The translations under genes and the position numbers were made by a program. Below, piece after piece: positions 36,591-48,979 of a DNA stretch of 64,000 nt; position 1 is the first letter of the stretch; each line of letters begins with the position of its first letter. The notes below the pieces were generated by a model. That model made no database searches. It was not told the origin of the DNA and worked only from the letters and a program-made list of their open reading frames with translations. Source of the DNA: Siphonodentalium dalli (lineage: Eukaryota; Mollusca; Scaphopoda; Gadilida; Siphonodentaliidae); contig CP136061.1 of assembly GCA_032622095.1 (NCBI GenBank), positions 66,841,127-66,905,126 on the forward strand, read 5' to 3'.

Positions 36591-37950
36591 TCAGTAGTTG
36601 TATGCAATAATACACTAATAATAATACTCTTCTGTAATTCAGTGAATAGGCTAAGGAGTAAGGTATACTATTAGTAAATACTGTAAAGTGTAATTTGTAA
36701 ACTCATTTTTAAATGAGCAGTTAAAATTTAAAATTTAAATGTGCAGTAGGCCTATATTGATTCTAATTATGTCAAATTTACAAGTGTTTTATTAGATTGG
36801 TCATCATTGATGTATGACCAATCTTTAAAAAAAACACTCTGTTCCGTTTTGTTGCCAACAGCGATTCTTTATGATCAAGTCTTCAATTTTGAAAACAAAA
36901 TTCCCGTCACTATGATCGCGTGTATAAAATAAACAAAAGAACTCTTCTGTTCACTGAGGTACAAAAATTGTTGCATGATTTTTCGAAAAATACATAGTAC
37001 TTCCGGTTACGTTTCGTAACCTTTCGTAACCTCAGATGGTCCCCTGATCTATACCGAACTAACGCAACCCACCATTTTGTGTCAATTCACGACAATTGTT
37101 ATTCGCAATGCGTATTTTGTTGTTTTTGTGAAATTGTTACCTTTTCGACTGTGGACAGTTGTTAAGACGGTCCGATTTCGGTTCCTTTGATAACCGGACA
37201 AGTTTATATTCTGCGAAAATCGACTTAATCATTGACAATTTCCACTAAATTAGAGAGATGCCAATCGGGAATCGATTCATGGCGTGATCCGGGGTCCAGC
37301 ATTCCATGGTATGACTTCATTCAGACTTCAGTGCTGTGTTGTGACTTAGTATCAAAACACTGGCACATTTAGTGACACTTGATGATACAGGTCCAATTAA
37401 CACGAGCTTCGATGTCAACCAATAGTGACAATAATAACAACAACTCAACGAGTTTCAGAATGTTGAAAATGCAGTTGACAGTGTTCAGAATCTTATTCAG
37501 TGATTGTTTCAAAGCACATGAATGTACATTTACAAGAGAGGATATACATGTACTGTGTGCACCAGTGTAATTCACAAGAGCTTCATGTCAACAACACCGT
37601 AAACAATGAACTGACGCCGCTCAGTGATGGATGATCACATATATGCAATTCCAACTTTACAATTACACAGACCATCCCGTGTTCATCAATTTTCCTTGAA
37701 CGTGTGGATATGAGACATTGTGATTATTCGCCATGTATTTGTCAAGTTACCGGTATTACGACATTTAACAGAGTACACTATTGGTTGGATGTTCTTTAAT
37801 ATCAAACCATCTTTGGCTGACTCACTGATGTTTCACGGAAAATGTGCGACTACAGGAGAACATTATCGCGAAGTCATTGGGCACAGTTATTATGGGATCT
37901 GCTGTTGTCTTGAAGGTTCCAATCCCAACTAGCTGCTATCGATACCGGTA
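36591..37950. other. Intergenic, no gene recognised
   Basis: A small hairpin AGATTGGTCAT...ATGACCAATCT lies at 36793-36823. The segment 37025-37058 (GGTCCCCTGATCTATACCGA) is an inverted partner of 29575-29607. Opposing 60-70 codon ORFs at 37369-37575 are antisense to each other and not supported. Confidence 0.4.
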
Positions 37951-37952
37951 TA

Positions 37953-38475
37953 TACAGTACCAGTCAAAAGAAGTGGTATATTAAGCGCGCTATTTTCGTG
38001 CTCAATATCGCAATTATATTGCAAGTGGAAACGCTTATAAGCATGTCGCTTGTGATATTATTGCAATATTTTGCACTTAATATCTCAATATTTTGCGCTT
38101 AATATTGCGACATCTTGCACACACAATTGTGACATTTAAATCAAATTATTTCTTCTTCTATATTGTTTATTGTATAAATAGAGACAATGTTTTAGATATG
38201 TATATAATTATAGTTGTAAATGCTATAAAAAAGCCTATATGTACACTATATGCACCGTATTTATCTAATATATAAATATAACACTATCGTGTCTGAATGA
38301 AATTTAGCGCGCTTAGTATCACACTTTTTTGCGTTCAATATTGCAATAATAAGAGGGACACATTTTTGGTATTGTGCTATAATCACACGTTTTTTTCTAA
38401 ATTATACACGCTCAATATCACAATAAACTTTAAAGGTGCACCTAAAATACCACTTCTTCTTATTGGTACAGTATT
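37953..38475. mobile_element. Tc1/mariner-like MITE
   Basis: The left end TACAGTACCAGTCAAAAGAA followed by GTGGTAT pairs imperfectly with the right end ATACCACTTCTTCTTATTGG followed by TACAGTA; TA borders both. CAGTACCAGTCAAAAG is a TIR type known from Tc1-like elements. The interior repeats words such as CTCAATATC and TTGCACTTAATAT. No transposase. Confidence 0.68.
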
Positions 38476-39130
38476 ATCATGATGTACGGATTCACCTATT
38501 AAAACAAAAACTGTGTTTACAAGTGACTGGACAATTTCACGCCTTATTATATGTTACCAAAAAGTATGCCATTAAGATATTTTACTTTTACATGCACATA
38601 AACTTGAGTTTTAACTGTGAAACATGTAGCTTAACTCTTTTTATGGCTTAAATGGGCATGCGATTCATGTTTTAGGATGATCGATAATAGTATTACTCAT
38701 AACTGAATAGTGATTGGTTTGCTTATCAGATATTACTAGTATCGTTTTTTATTTACAGCCATATTTATACAGTAGTTAGTGAAAGGCGAACACATCACGC
38801 GTGCGCAGCCTCTTCCGGATTAAATTCTAGGAGGCAGATAACAAGCTTGATCCTCTGCAAACCGCAAAGTTTCATAAGACAGTCTATCACTTTAGGCATT
38901 GATGATTTACATTTCATCCAAACTATGATCATAACATAAGAACTAAGATGTGTTACGAATAATACTAGTTTCGACCATTCAAAAACATATGAATCGTTGT
39001 GCCTACCGGGAAATCATATTGTCACCATGGGAACCTAGCTAATTCTATGGTAAATTAGCAAATAAAGAGCAAAACATTGGTGTTGACCTATGAAAAATAC
39101 CATTGGTCTGACCTTTATTGGTTACCGTCT
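38476..39130. other. Intergenic, nothing recognised
   Basis: AT-rich, without a supported gene or repeat. Confidence 0.35.
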
Positions 39131-39134
39131 TGAT

Positions 39135-39422
39135 ATTAATTAAAGGGTGCTGAACCGTAAAAATACAACGGTCTGACAGTTACTGGTTACGGTCTGCCAG
39201 TTACTTTAACGGTTTTATACCGCATAACATGCTACGGCCTGACCGTATATTTAACGGTCAAATATTGGCAGCGATGTTGCGCGGTCTCAGACCGTTAAAG
39301 CGACGGTATTACACCGTGGAAACATGCTACGGTCTGACCGTATGTTTAACAGTCAAAAGTTGGCAGCGATGTTGTGCGGTCTCAGACCGTGGAAACGACG
39401 GCATTTTTTTAAACAGTGTATA
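39135..39422. repeat. Tandem GACCGT-rich element with CACTGTT-type terminus
   Basis: A unit of about 94 bp (from TGCTACGG.CTGACCGTAT to CTCAGACCGT, followed by GACGG.AT) occurs at about 39231-39324 and 39325-39415. Many ACGGT/ACCGT inversions are present. The right edge AAACAGTGTA is the inverse of the ACACTGTTAAAAA edge of the 29168 element, suggesting a shared family. Confidence 0.65.
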
Positions 39423-39730
39423 AGCGATAAGAAACGTAGAATAAATTGTGTCTAAGCTTTTTATTCCCAACGTGTTGCAAAAATCATAGCTTTTACAAAA
39501 AACGTTCCATAATTTTATGTGATATCAATGTTAAGAATAATTGTGTTTTATAGTATGATGCAAAACATGGAGAAAGGCGACAATTATCGTCAAAAAATGT
39601 TTTACGTATACGTAAGCATTCCATACGCATCATCCCACTTTCTATAAATGATTGTGTTGATATAATTCACGCTCTTATGGTTAAAGAAAATACATGTCCT
39701 GTATCCATCACAGTATTTTTATGTCATTTT

Positions 39731-40800
39731 TTATAAAATTCGACGTGGATTTTCATTGGGCATATTCAAAATTTCTTGTCCAAATCTAACTTTGAACTTA
39801 TTTTTGGAGCGCCGTTTAGTTTTGTTGTACGTATTATTAGCACTCCTAATATTGAGATTCTCAGTCGTAGGATGTCTCTTGTATCTATTTCTCGCCGAGT
39901 TATACATTCGACGTACCATAGAGCACGACGCATCAAACCACTCGTTAACTCGTTTCCCTTTGATTTTTGATCTGTTTCCTTAATTGGGCGAGTTATAATT
40001 GGTCGCACAATTTCAGTCAGTTTTCATGAAACGATGACATAAGAATAACAAGGTCATTTTCGGATGTTAGGTTATCTTACAACCGTCTAACAGACCATTG
40101 AGTTCAAACAAATTACCACGAAGAGCTGAGTAAATCAGTTCAGCGTTTTCAGAATCCCATTTCACGAGAACCGGACTACTTTTACCTTTATACTGCTGGT
40201 ATTCAGTTTCTGGAAATGTTCCATCAACAGAAAATATTAGAGGGGCTTGGTCAGAGAATTAATTAGGACACAATGCATTAAATTCAACACTATTTGAGAA
40301 ATCTTGATACATGATGGTATAGCATAGTGGTAATGGTAATAATGTATAGCATGTGTATAGCGTTATTTGTACCAGAGTCCCTATTTTGCCTTTTCTGAAA
40401 ACATAACTCAATTTCGGTATATGTGGATTATATTTTAAGAAGTCATCAATTAAACCTGCTCTACTATTCAGGTCAACACATATCATGGACATAGTATCAT
40501 TGTTGGAGTATACCTTAAGTAGATATTCCATAACATCAAAGAAGTCAACATCATCTCTACGATAGAATACTGAAGTTTTCATGAAGATTTTACAAATGAC
40601 ATTAATATGATATCTTTTTGGAGACATAAAGGTGATTTCGCTATTTTGCATATCAAGTACCGAACCACGGACTCCTGTATAATTTGAACAAATGGAGTAA
40701 TATCATTTCTCGTTATCATGACAATACTACCACTTTTTGAACAAATATTTCTATTGACACGATGGACATCATATCCAGGAAGGTAATCAAGTGCTTACTG
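39731..40800 (-). pseudogene. Broken LINE endonuclease and linker
   Basis: Read on the minus strand from 40800 down, in changing frames: LPGYDVHRVNRNI, then SGSIVM (early endonuclease strand); FDVMEYLL...CVDLNSRAG, where GDFN/GDLN would be expected; SDQAPLIF near 40255; then WFDASC and MVRRMYNSARNRYKRHP with a basic, KR-rich linker that in LINEs joins endonuclease to reverse transcriptase. Frameshifts or stops separate the parts and no reverse transcriptase follows. A dead, 3'-incomplete copy. Confidence 0.72.
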
Positions 40801-42355
40801 ATGACTGATCATCATCCTGCATGTGCGGGCCCATGAGCGTACAACCACAAGCGTAAACTGTTATCAGTTCCGATGTGATCCCATTTTACCACATCAGTAA
40901 CCCCCAGTTGTATAACCTTTTTCTATAAATATTTTTAACGGAAAATGTTTGCATGGTGCAAGTTCAATATCTGGCCGATTCATGGGTATCAGATTTATTA
41001 AGATGACTTTGGGAACTCAAACTAAAAATATATTGGTAGAAAGTTTGGCTGTGTTTGATTGCCTGTCGTCGGTTGGGTCTATTGTTCCAAATACCTGTGG
41101 TTTTAATCTAAATATGTTATTCCGAATGAACAAAATAATTCCGTATGCATGTACACACTAATTAATCATTGGATTTTAATTAACGACGGAGAATGTTTTT
41201 ACATAACTCGACTCATTGTCTTCAGGGTGAAATTTAAATAGTCAGTTGTTGGATCACGGAATATTATAGAGGACCTATAATTCCAAGTCATGTGTGTAAA
41301 TAGAGGACCTATAATGCCATGTCAGTTGTGTAAATAGCTATAACATATTATGTAATTAACTCTATATATGGGTGCCGAGTCAGATTAGATCGGTCCAAAA
41401 ATGCGCGTGAAAAATTACAATTTGCTTTTAAATTTGTTTTATTTTAAATATAATGAATAAAATGTTGGTGCATAAATGAACATGTCACAGGCGATATAAC
41501 AATAGAGGATATAACAAATACCATAAATCACTACCTTTAGATATTTTTTAGACCCAAAACCACCGCAGTAATGATAGTGACAATTTCTGAAATGTGAAAA
41601 ACTTAACTTACAGTTTATTACGTTGGTTTCATAATAAAATATTGTTTACGCTAAGTTTTTGTATTAAAACTGAAGAATATATATGACCACGTTCTAATAG
41701 TTTACATGACAGATTTCTTGGAAGACACCAATGTGACAAACAAAACATATTCAATTCAGTGGGAACAAAATCTCCATTGAATATCAAATATCTCGCGTAA
41801 AATACATAAAACTAATAATATAATTCATGCGTAAAATTACCACACGGTGCTGTGATTAATACCATTTACAACCGAACCCGTCGTTAACAGTCGAATCGAT
41901 GAGGCAGTCAGTGTAATTGGAAACATCTAGTGGGGTCGATACCCCGCGAGCGCTCTTTACAGAGGGGAATCGCGTGTTAACACATTTTTCGCGTCATGTT
42001 TCGTGAAATAACTAAATCTTTCAGTCATTTCACTTAATGGTTGTGGGGGTCAGTCATTTCATGAAACGAATAAAACAAGAATGTTGTTATATTTGTTACA
42101 TTATCTGCCTGATAGCGTAGTCAACTTGTGTAAATAATGCCCGTTGAAGTATATAACTGTGAATATGTTTCAGTTGAGTGTGCATATCACTGCTGACTGA
42201 TTTTCCAAGTGTGTTAACTTTAACCAGCGGCCTAGCATTACTAGTTCCATTTCAAAGATCTCAAACAATCAGATTAGCCAGTGAGATAATGCTTTAAAAC
42301 AATAGAATACACCAGAGTAGCCAGTGAGGTAAGGAATATAGTCCACGGGCTGGTA
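40801..42355. other. Intergenic, nothing recognised
   Basis: AT-rich. The 70-codon ORF at 40949-41161 contains GASSISGRFMGIRF but has no recognisable family. No repeat structure seen. Confidence 0.35.
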
Positions 42356-42359
42356 GGAC

Positions 42360-43470
42360 CCCTGGTGCACCCCCCACAACATAACTTCTTTGGTATTATC
42401 ATGTACCCTAATGTCTTAACAGGTCTTAACTTCACCCGACTCATTTTCTTCCTTAGTATGTCCCCCAACGTTTAAGCAATGTTAACACGAAAAAAAAGTG
42501 GCCGCGTAGACACGAAACAAGATGGCGTCCAACATGGCCAGCGTGTTTTAAGACAAGGCACTATAAGTCAGTTTGATGCAAATTAGAGAAAGTCTTGACA
42601 AATGTATACAAATGTAGATATTGTTGTGAAGCTATAGACAAAGTGCTATCGACTTATGGCAAAATTGAAGCTCCCCGGTCAAGATGGCCACCAAAATGGC
42701 CACCGGAAGTGGAAAATGTGACTATGTTTCACTAATATTTTCTAGATTAGTTTCTGCTGTTTGGAACTGGTTGAGAATTTCGACTTTATTTGTATTTTTA
42801 TGTAAGCTGATCATTGGAGCAATGAAATATGCCATTATGTGGGTCCCAAGCCCTTTCGATCTCTCAAAGTTTGATTTTACAGACCGCTGTATGAAATTTC
42901 ACAAAAATCACCATTGGGATTCTAGTCATATTACCAAAAGAAATGAGCAGAATTGGGAACTATAAGTGAGGCATACCTTTACTTATGAATATTACAACTC
43001 AACGGAACCAAAATTGTCACTTTGACTCAAGAGGACTGCCAAAACGGCAGCCATATTATGGAAAATGGTAAATATATTGCTCCAGCGCGCGTTGCAATCA
43101 CTTACAAGTTGTGGTTGACGAATAAATCGCCTTGTATGCCTATACATAGAATACTAACATTGCTGATGCACCTTGTGTAATAGTTACTATTGTAACCACT
43201 GACATTACCAGACATATTGCCTTTTTTTTCTCACAAACTTGATATCATATTCGGCAAAATTTATTTTTTCAGGTTTGGACCATTTTTGAAAAGTAAAATG
43301 GAATTGTCTTTTGTATTAAAGGTGTTTATTGTTTTGAACTGTGTTTTTTTTGGACAAAATTACTCAAAAAGATGGCTTGCAAAATGGCAACCAAATTTGA
43401 TAAAATGCACATATATCCCGGAAATTATTCTCTGCTGTTCTGAAAAGGTAGCAAATTGTGACTCACTATA
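42360..43470 (+). repeat. Copy of the ATGGCCGCC-rich repeat family (single arm)
   Basis: The order of landmarks matches 62650-63760: CCGACTCATTTTCTTCCTTA, AAGCAATGTTAACACGAAAA, AAGATGGCGTCCAACATGGC, AAGATGGCCACCAAAATGGC, TTGGAACTGGTTGAG, ACTTACAAGTTGTGGTTGA, TTCAGGTTTGGACCATTTTT and AAAATGGCAACCAAATTTG. About 1.1 kb, no convincing protein. The same sequence forms the arms of the 13.3-14.8 kb foldback. Confidence 0.75.
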
Positions 43471-43725
43471 ACCATGATGCCACCACCGGTATACCCGTAC
43501 ACCCACACATGACGATACATCCACGAGTCACCATGCAGGCACACCAGTTATACTCATGCACCTCATACCCTCCTTGTATACATATATTTACCTCACCATT
43601 GGCCAGAGTCTCTCCCTGTATACCTATTCGCCACAACCATGGTCATAACTACTCAAGATATACATATAGCTATGTAAGTTCTTCAATACCGCACGGTCAC
43701 CAGATGGTCACACCAATAAATATCT
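43471..43725. repeat. Degenerate minisatellite, left portion
   Basis: Roughly 40-bp units around CACTCCCTGTATACATATTCACCTCACCCATGACCATA-like words, here very degenerate. The same unit forms the array at 48980-51045, and its words also occur in the hairpin core of the 13.3 kb foldback. Confidence 0.6.
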
Positions 43726-44900
43726 GCATTTCTGTATCTTTTGTTGGGGAGATTTGCATGGAGTTGCCCATTCACAATTGGTCACTTCCCACCCCTCCAC
43801 CTCCAAACACTATCACTGATAATGCTATGGTTATTTAATAAAACTTACCTCAAACGTTTATATCACATCAATGAAAGTTGTCACAGTTGTCATGTTGTGC
43901 ATGAACCAGCGTGCCTTCCAAACTTTTACACATTATATTTCCACAATAGAAAGTACCAGTAAACTGGTTAAAATGTGAATTTATGTGGAATACAACGACG
44001 TAACATATTCCAGAGATGACACAAAATATATATATTCTTCAACATCTCAAACACATGAAATTATAAGTAATCAATATCGAAAAAGCAGCCGGCACATAAA
44101 ACACATTTGGTCACCTCGGGATTTTTTTTCGCAGGTGTCATGCATTCTTCGCACGAAGTTCTGCTGCAGAGGTTATTAGGTCATTTTTTTCGTACAGCAA
44201 GCGCCAAAACCGACTGCTTATGTAATACAGATAGCTGTATGAACAGTGTATATGACAAGTTAAATTCGTCCTTTCCTGTCTGGTTCAGTTCAATTAGCAT
44301 AACTTACAAAGCAAGCATAATAAAACTGTTTTCTTTAATCAATCATTCATGGACCAGAAATATAGATGGTGTTTATGTATTACGGAATTATGTAATATAA
44401 ATATAAATGCACCACCCATTAAAGACGCTCTCGCTCTACAGACGCGTATTACTCATTGCACAAATTTAACATAATTCATGAATTCGTACTATAATTTATT
44501 TATCGTTGCTAATACCTTTATTTGTGTTGTTGTTGTTGTTGATTTTATCTATATAGACATAATATGTACTCACTTTTTTTAAATACTCATCCGATCAAAA
44601 TTATGTCATAGCCAAGGTAATTATAACGTTTTTTATCATTGAGTTATAAATGGAAATTTGCTTCGTAATTCACGCCGTGAACATGGGAAAATCCGCGCAT
44701 GGTCACTAACAGAAATAAACTCCGTTTATAGGCTTAGAATTCAATTTCGAAAACTATATCCCTTAATCACTTGAAATCCTGTAAACAATTTCCTGAGTTC
44801 ACGGCGTGAAACTATTAAAATTAATTTACCCACAAAAGAAAAAAATTTACTATGAAAACATATATGCATCTTACAATGTATAAAACTGTTTACAGGTGCA
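43726..44900. other. Region upstream of the plus-strand LINE ORF
   Basis: No ORF1-like protein (coiled coil, RRM or zinc knuckle) seen. A GTT microsatellite lies at 44525-44541, and the pair TTCACGCCGTGAA/TTCACGGCGTGAA at 44671 and 44799. It could be LINE 5' UTR in part. Confidence 0.35.
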
Positions 44901-44963
44901 ACGTCGTGTGCATACCGAACTCAAACCACTGGTATATGCTAACCGATCTGAACAAGGGCACAA

Positions 44964-46262
44964 ATGTTATTACAAATATCATTAAGCCACATGATGGCCA
45001 CAAATAACGTAACACTGAGTGAGGTTAGGGAAGCGCCTAATTTCGATCGTGCCGCCAAATGGGCTAGCCTAGATGAAGACGAAGAACCAACTTTGTCCAT
45101 TTTTGATAAAAACAATTGCCGTTACTTCTCAACTTTACAAGCAAAAGATATTCTCAACAAGAAGAATAAACTGTCAATGTTTTGTCTTAACTGCAGAAGC
45201 ATCAATGCAAATTTTGAAAATTTACAAAATCTTTTATGTGACATGAAAATCAATGACAACAATCTTGATATAATAGCGCTAACCGAAACATTTAAAATAC
45301 ACCAAGCATCGGACTTTAAACTCTCCGGTTATCATCCCATAGAATGTACATCAAGGCCTGATCACGATGATGGTATGGGTGGTGTTGGTATTTACACAAG
45401 AGACACTATTACGTATAAAAACAGACCCGATCTATCAATATTTATCCCACATGTTATTGAAACTGTGTTCACTGAGCTTGAATTCGGAAAACATGAAATA
45501 TATATCATAGGTTGTTTTTATAGACCTAACACGGTACCAAAAGCTGACTTTGACAAGTTTGCCTCTAAATTCGACCAAATCTTAGATATAATCAAAAATC
45601 ATAAGACTTATATAATCGGTGATTTCAATATCGATCTACTAAATTTCGATGCGCACAATAAAACAAACGACTTTTTAAACAATGTATTCACACGAGGATT
45701 CGTGCCCATGATAACAAAACCGACAAGAATGACCGATCACTCAGCGAACCTTATCGATCAAATATACACAAATAATCTTCGAAACGAGCACTGCTCTGGT
45801 ATAGTTACATGTGATTTGTCAGATCACTTTGGGGTATTTCTCACTGACACCGACGGTCATAACGGACATAACCGATTAAAAACCCCACATGAAACCATGC
45901 GCACTCCCCGACGAAACTTTTCCCAAGAAAATATTAATAAATTCAACGATACTCTTAAATCGTGTAATTTCCATTCGGTTTGTGATTGTAATAATGCAGA
46001 TCAAGCATACGAACACTTTTTGGATATCTATTTGACAGCATACAACGTAGCTTTTCCGCCCATTACCCGAAACATACCCACAAAATTCATCAAACGCGAA
46101 CCATGGATGACCACTGGATTAATAAGATCTTCACTTAAGAAACAAGAACTATATACCCGTAAACTAAGCTCGCCTTCCTCCATCCATACGAATTCCTACC
46201 TCAAATATCGACAACTATATAACAAACTTATCCGGAAAAGTAGAAGCATGTATTACTGTGAG
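44964..46262 (+). CDS. LINE ORF2, first part: AP endonuclease and linker
   Basis: An open frame from ATG 44964 that leaves element sequence at about residue 433, where a SINE is inserted. The apurinic-type endonuclease spans about residues 70-295: Asn76 in LNCRS, Glu108 in LTET, YRPN near 186-189, GDFN at 219-222, and SDHFG at 286-290 with the catalytic His. A basic linker (RKLSSPSS...YNKLIRKSRSMYY) follows. It nicks target DNA to prime reverse transcription. The organisation and lack of RNase H suit the CR1/L2/Jockey group; the exact clade is undetermined. The reading frame runs on into the SINE to a stop at 46331. Confidence 0.88.
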
Positions 46263-46267
46263 ATATT

Positions 46268-46658
46268 TGTGGATGTGGTAGCCCAGTGGGTAGAGTGTCG
46301 GACTTGTAATGGTGTTAATGCACCGGCGTGAGTTCGCGCCTCGCTCGGTTGACTATTGTGTCCACAACAGTGGCTTGGCCGAATTGAGCGGTGTGTGTGC
46401 TATATATAGCCACAAGCTGTTTTAAATCTCGCGCCAGGTTGTGACCCTTGGGCAAGGTCACTTGTACTGTGCGCGCTTCGTCGTACCTAGACGCGAAATA
46501 GGTACCTGGTTGTTGGGTATCCGTAAGCCGCTCTAGTGAAGCGCCTGTAAAATGGCAGCAGGCACAAGAATCGGCATTACTCAAAACAGCTGGGATAATA
46601 ATGTGAGCGCTTAGAGCTACACCAGGGATTAAGCGCTATATAAATGATATGCATTATT
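46268..46658 (+). mobile_element. tRNA-derived SINE inserted in LINE ORF2
   Basis: TAGCCCAGTGGG at 46279-46290 is an exact pol III box A (TRGYNNARNNGG). A degenerate box B, GAGTTCGCGCC, lies at 46330-46340, 50 bases on, as in tRNA-related SINE heads. The body is about 390 bp and the 3' end AAGCGCTATATAAATGATAT followed by GCATTATTAT resembles L2-type LINE tails. The 5-bp word ATATT borders both sides (46263-46267 and 46659-46663), a tentative target duplication; removing SINE plus one copy restores the ORF2 frame across the join. The antisense ORF here is a shadow. Confidence 0.8.
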
Positions 46659-46663
46659 ATATT

Positions 46664-48521
46664 AGAAAAGAATAAGTATAGTTGAAAAGAAACATGGAAG
46701 GCCATCAAAGGTGCAATAAAACGAGACAAAAATACGGGTGGCTACCCGAATGTTCTACATGCTAACAATATACAGTTTACAAATCCTGACACTATCGCTG
46801 AAAAAATTAATGACTATTTTTCCAATATAGGTCAAAAAACCACAGAACTTATTGAAAATCACACAGATGTAAACTTCCTCGATTATTTAACGAATAGACA
46901 AAGCAACGAGCTAAATATTATGCCCACCACAATCCAAGAGGTTATTTTAACTTGCTACTCAATGAATGGAAAAACCAGCAGTGACTTCAATGGAATATCT
47001 ACAAAACTGATGAAGGAAACCATATTTTCTGTAGCACCAGCATTAAAGCATATATTCAACTTGTCGTTCAAACAAGGTCATGTTCCCAACAAAATGAAAA
47101 TAGCTAAAGTTGTACCAATACCGAAAAATAGTGACAAGGGGGATATAAACAACTATCGTCCAATAAGCATTCTTCCCACATATTCTAAACTACTCGAAAA
47201 ACTCATGCAAAAGCGTTTAGTTCATTTTCTTAATGAATCGGACATCTTATTTAAACATCAGTACGGATTTCGCCCAAACCATTCAACTTTTCATCCCATC
47301 ATTCATCTACTGGATCATGTTGTGAAAAATAACGACAAGTCCACAAAAGATTCCACCTTAGCCCTTTTTCTTGATCTGTCCAAAGCTTTTGACAAAATAA
47401 ACCACGAAATCTTACTTACAAAAATTGAACATTATGGAATTAGAGGCATGGCAAACAACTGGTTTCGAAGCTATCTCAATGAGAGACGACAATACGTAGA
47501 ATTCAATGGAAGCAAGTCAAAGCTCCTAAAAACATCATGTGGTGTTCCTCAGGGATCCTTACTCGGGCCCATAATTGTTCTCCTCTACGTGAACGATATG
47601 TCAAATGCAACTACTATGGATCTCTTATCATATGCCGACGATACAACCCTTATGGCCAGTGGACAAAATGAAGCGTTAATCCAAAGTTATGTCAATAACG
47701 AATTAAGAAATCTATCTGACTGGTGTTGCTGCAACAAACTAGCCATCAATGCGAACAAAAGCAATTATATGCTCTTGCATCCACAAAACAATGACAAAAA
47801 ATGGAATACAATTAAAATATATCTCAATGGAGCCGAACTTCGAAGGATAGGGAACATGCGGAACGAATCGTCTGCCAAATTTTTAGGTATCCATATAGAT
47901 GAAAACCTGACCTTTAATAAACACATTTCTATTGTATGCTCAAAAATGGCACATGCAATTTATTGCATTAATAAAGTTAAACATTTTCTCCCGAGCAAGG
48001 CTCTCAAAACATTATACTTCGCCCTAATTCAAAGCCACTTAGTTTATGGCATCCAAATATGGGGACATGTATCGGCAGTGAAGAAACTATATTTATTACA
48101 AAAACGAGCCATCATAATTATATGTAACAAAAAATATAGAAGTCACACCGATCCTCTTTTTAAACAAGAAAACATTTTAAAAATAGATGATTTACATAAA
48201 TTACATGCATCCATTTTCATGCATGATTGGTACTACGATCGCTTACCGGTGTCTTTTTCTGGTATGTATGACAAGAGAGCAGAACCAAATAGACGACAAC
48301 CTAATCCTATAGTACAAAAAAAATTCAGGACCATCTCTTTTTCTAAAGTCCTCCCATACCATTCATTCCCCTTTATGTGGAATTCCCTAGAAAGTAAATA
48401 TACCTCTAAACAATCAAGACATCTGTTCCGAAAACGTTTGAAAACGGATATCATTAATACCTATTCAGCGAGCGTGCGATGCAAAAACCGAAGATACCCT
48501 GATTGCACAAACGATACATAA
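46664..48521 (+). CDS. LINE ORF2, second part: reverse transcriptase and C-terminus
   Basis: Coding similarity resumes right after the SINE (EKNKYS, one in-frame TGA at 46693, then KETWKAIKGAI), and an uninterrupted frame runs to the stop at 48519-48521. Counting from the ATG at 46920: NYRPISILP near 78-86, QYGFRPNHST near 114, ALFLDLSKAFDKINH near 148, GVPQGSLLGP at 208-217, YADD at 238-241 (catalytic Asp pair), and KFLGIHID as thumb start. The C-terminus has the FPFMWNSLE and SRHLFRKRLK pattern common after LINE reverse transcriptases. No RNase H. The SINE and the TGA make this copy non-functional. Confidence 0.9.
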
Positions 48522-48975
48522 TTTTCTGATAACAAAATAAACAAAACAAACAAACAATACAAAACAAAATTCACTCTAGTATGCATGTTAATAAAAAAAA
48601 ACTATTCCCAAAACCTCACTCACATTATTCCTACTCGGTTCCACTCACACATGTATATTCATAGTATTCATTCATTATATCGACCAAGTAGGTGCCCATA
48701 CATATGAACCACTTTTCGTACTATCGCCCTAACAACGCCTATATATTAAAAACCCAGCCTGCACACGATAAACGTAACCTAAAAACAATCAAATCAATTC
48801 GGCCATCTTCATCATATAATCTGTCACCACATCCAGGGGTGATAGGAAGACAGTCAGCCATGACTATATCACCCTAGCAATATACATGTATAGTCTATTA
48901 ATATTATATTTATTTGTAATTGTACTTTCCATGTGTGTGTATTGTAAATAAAATTATCCTATCCTATCCTATTCA
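48522..48975 (+). mobile_element. LINE 3' UTR and tandem tail
   Basis: About 430 bases of untranslated sequence end with AATAAAATTATCCTATCCTA, i.e. a polyadenylation-like signal followed by (ATCCT)n. A short tandem tail instead of a long poly-A is usual in CR1/L2-like LINEs. Minisatellite DNA begins immediately after, so the LINE probably inserted into or beside that array. Confidence 0.75.
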
Positions 48976-48979
48976 CACC

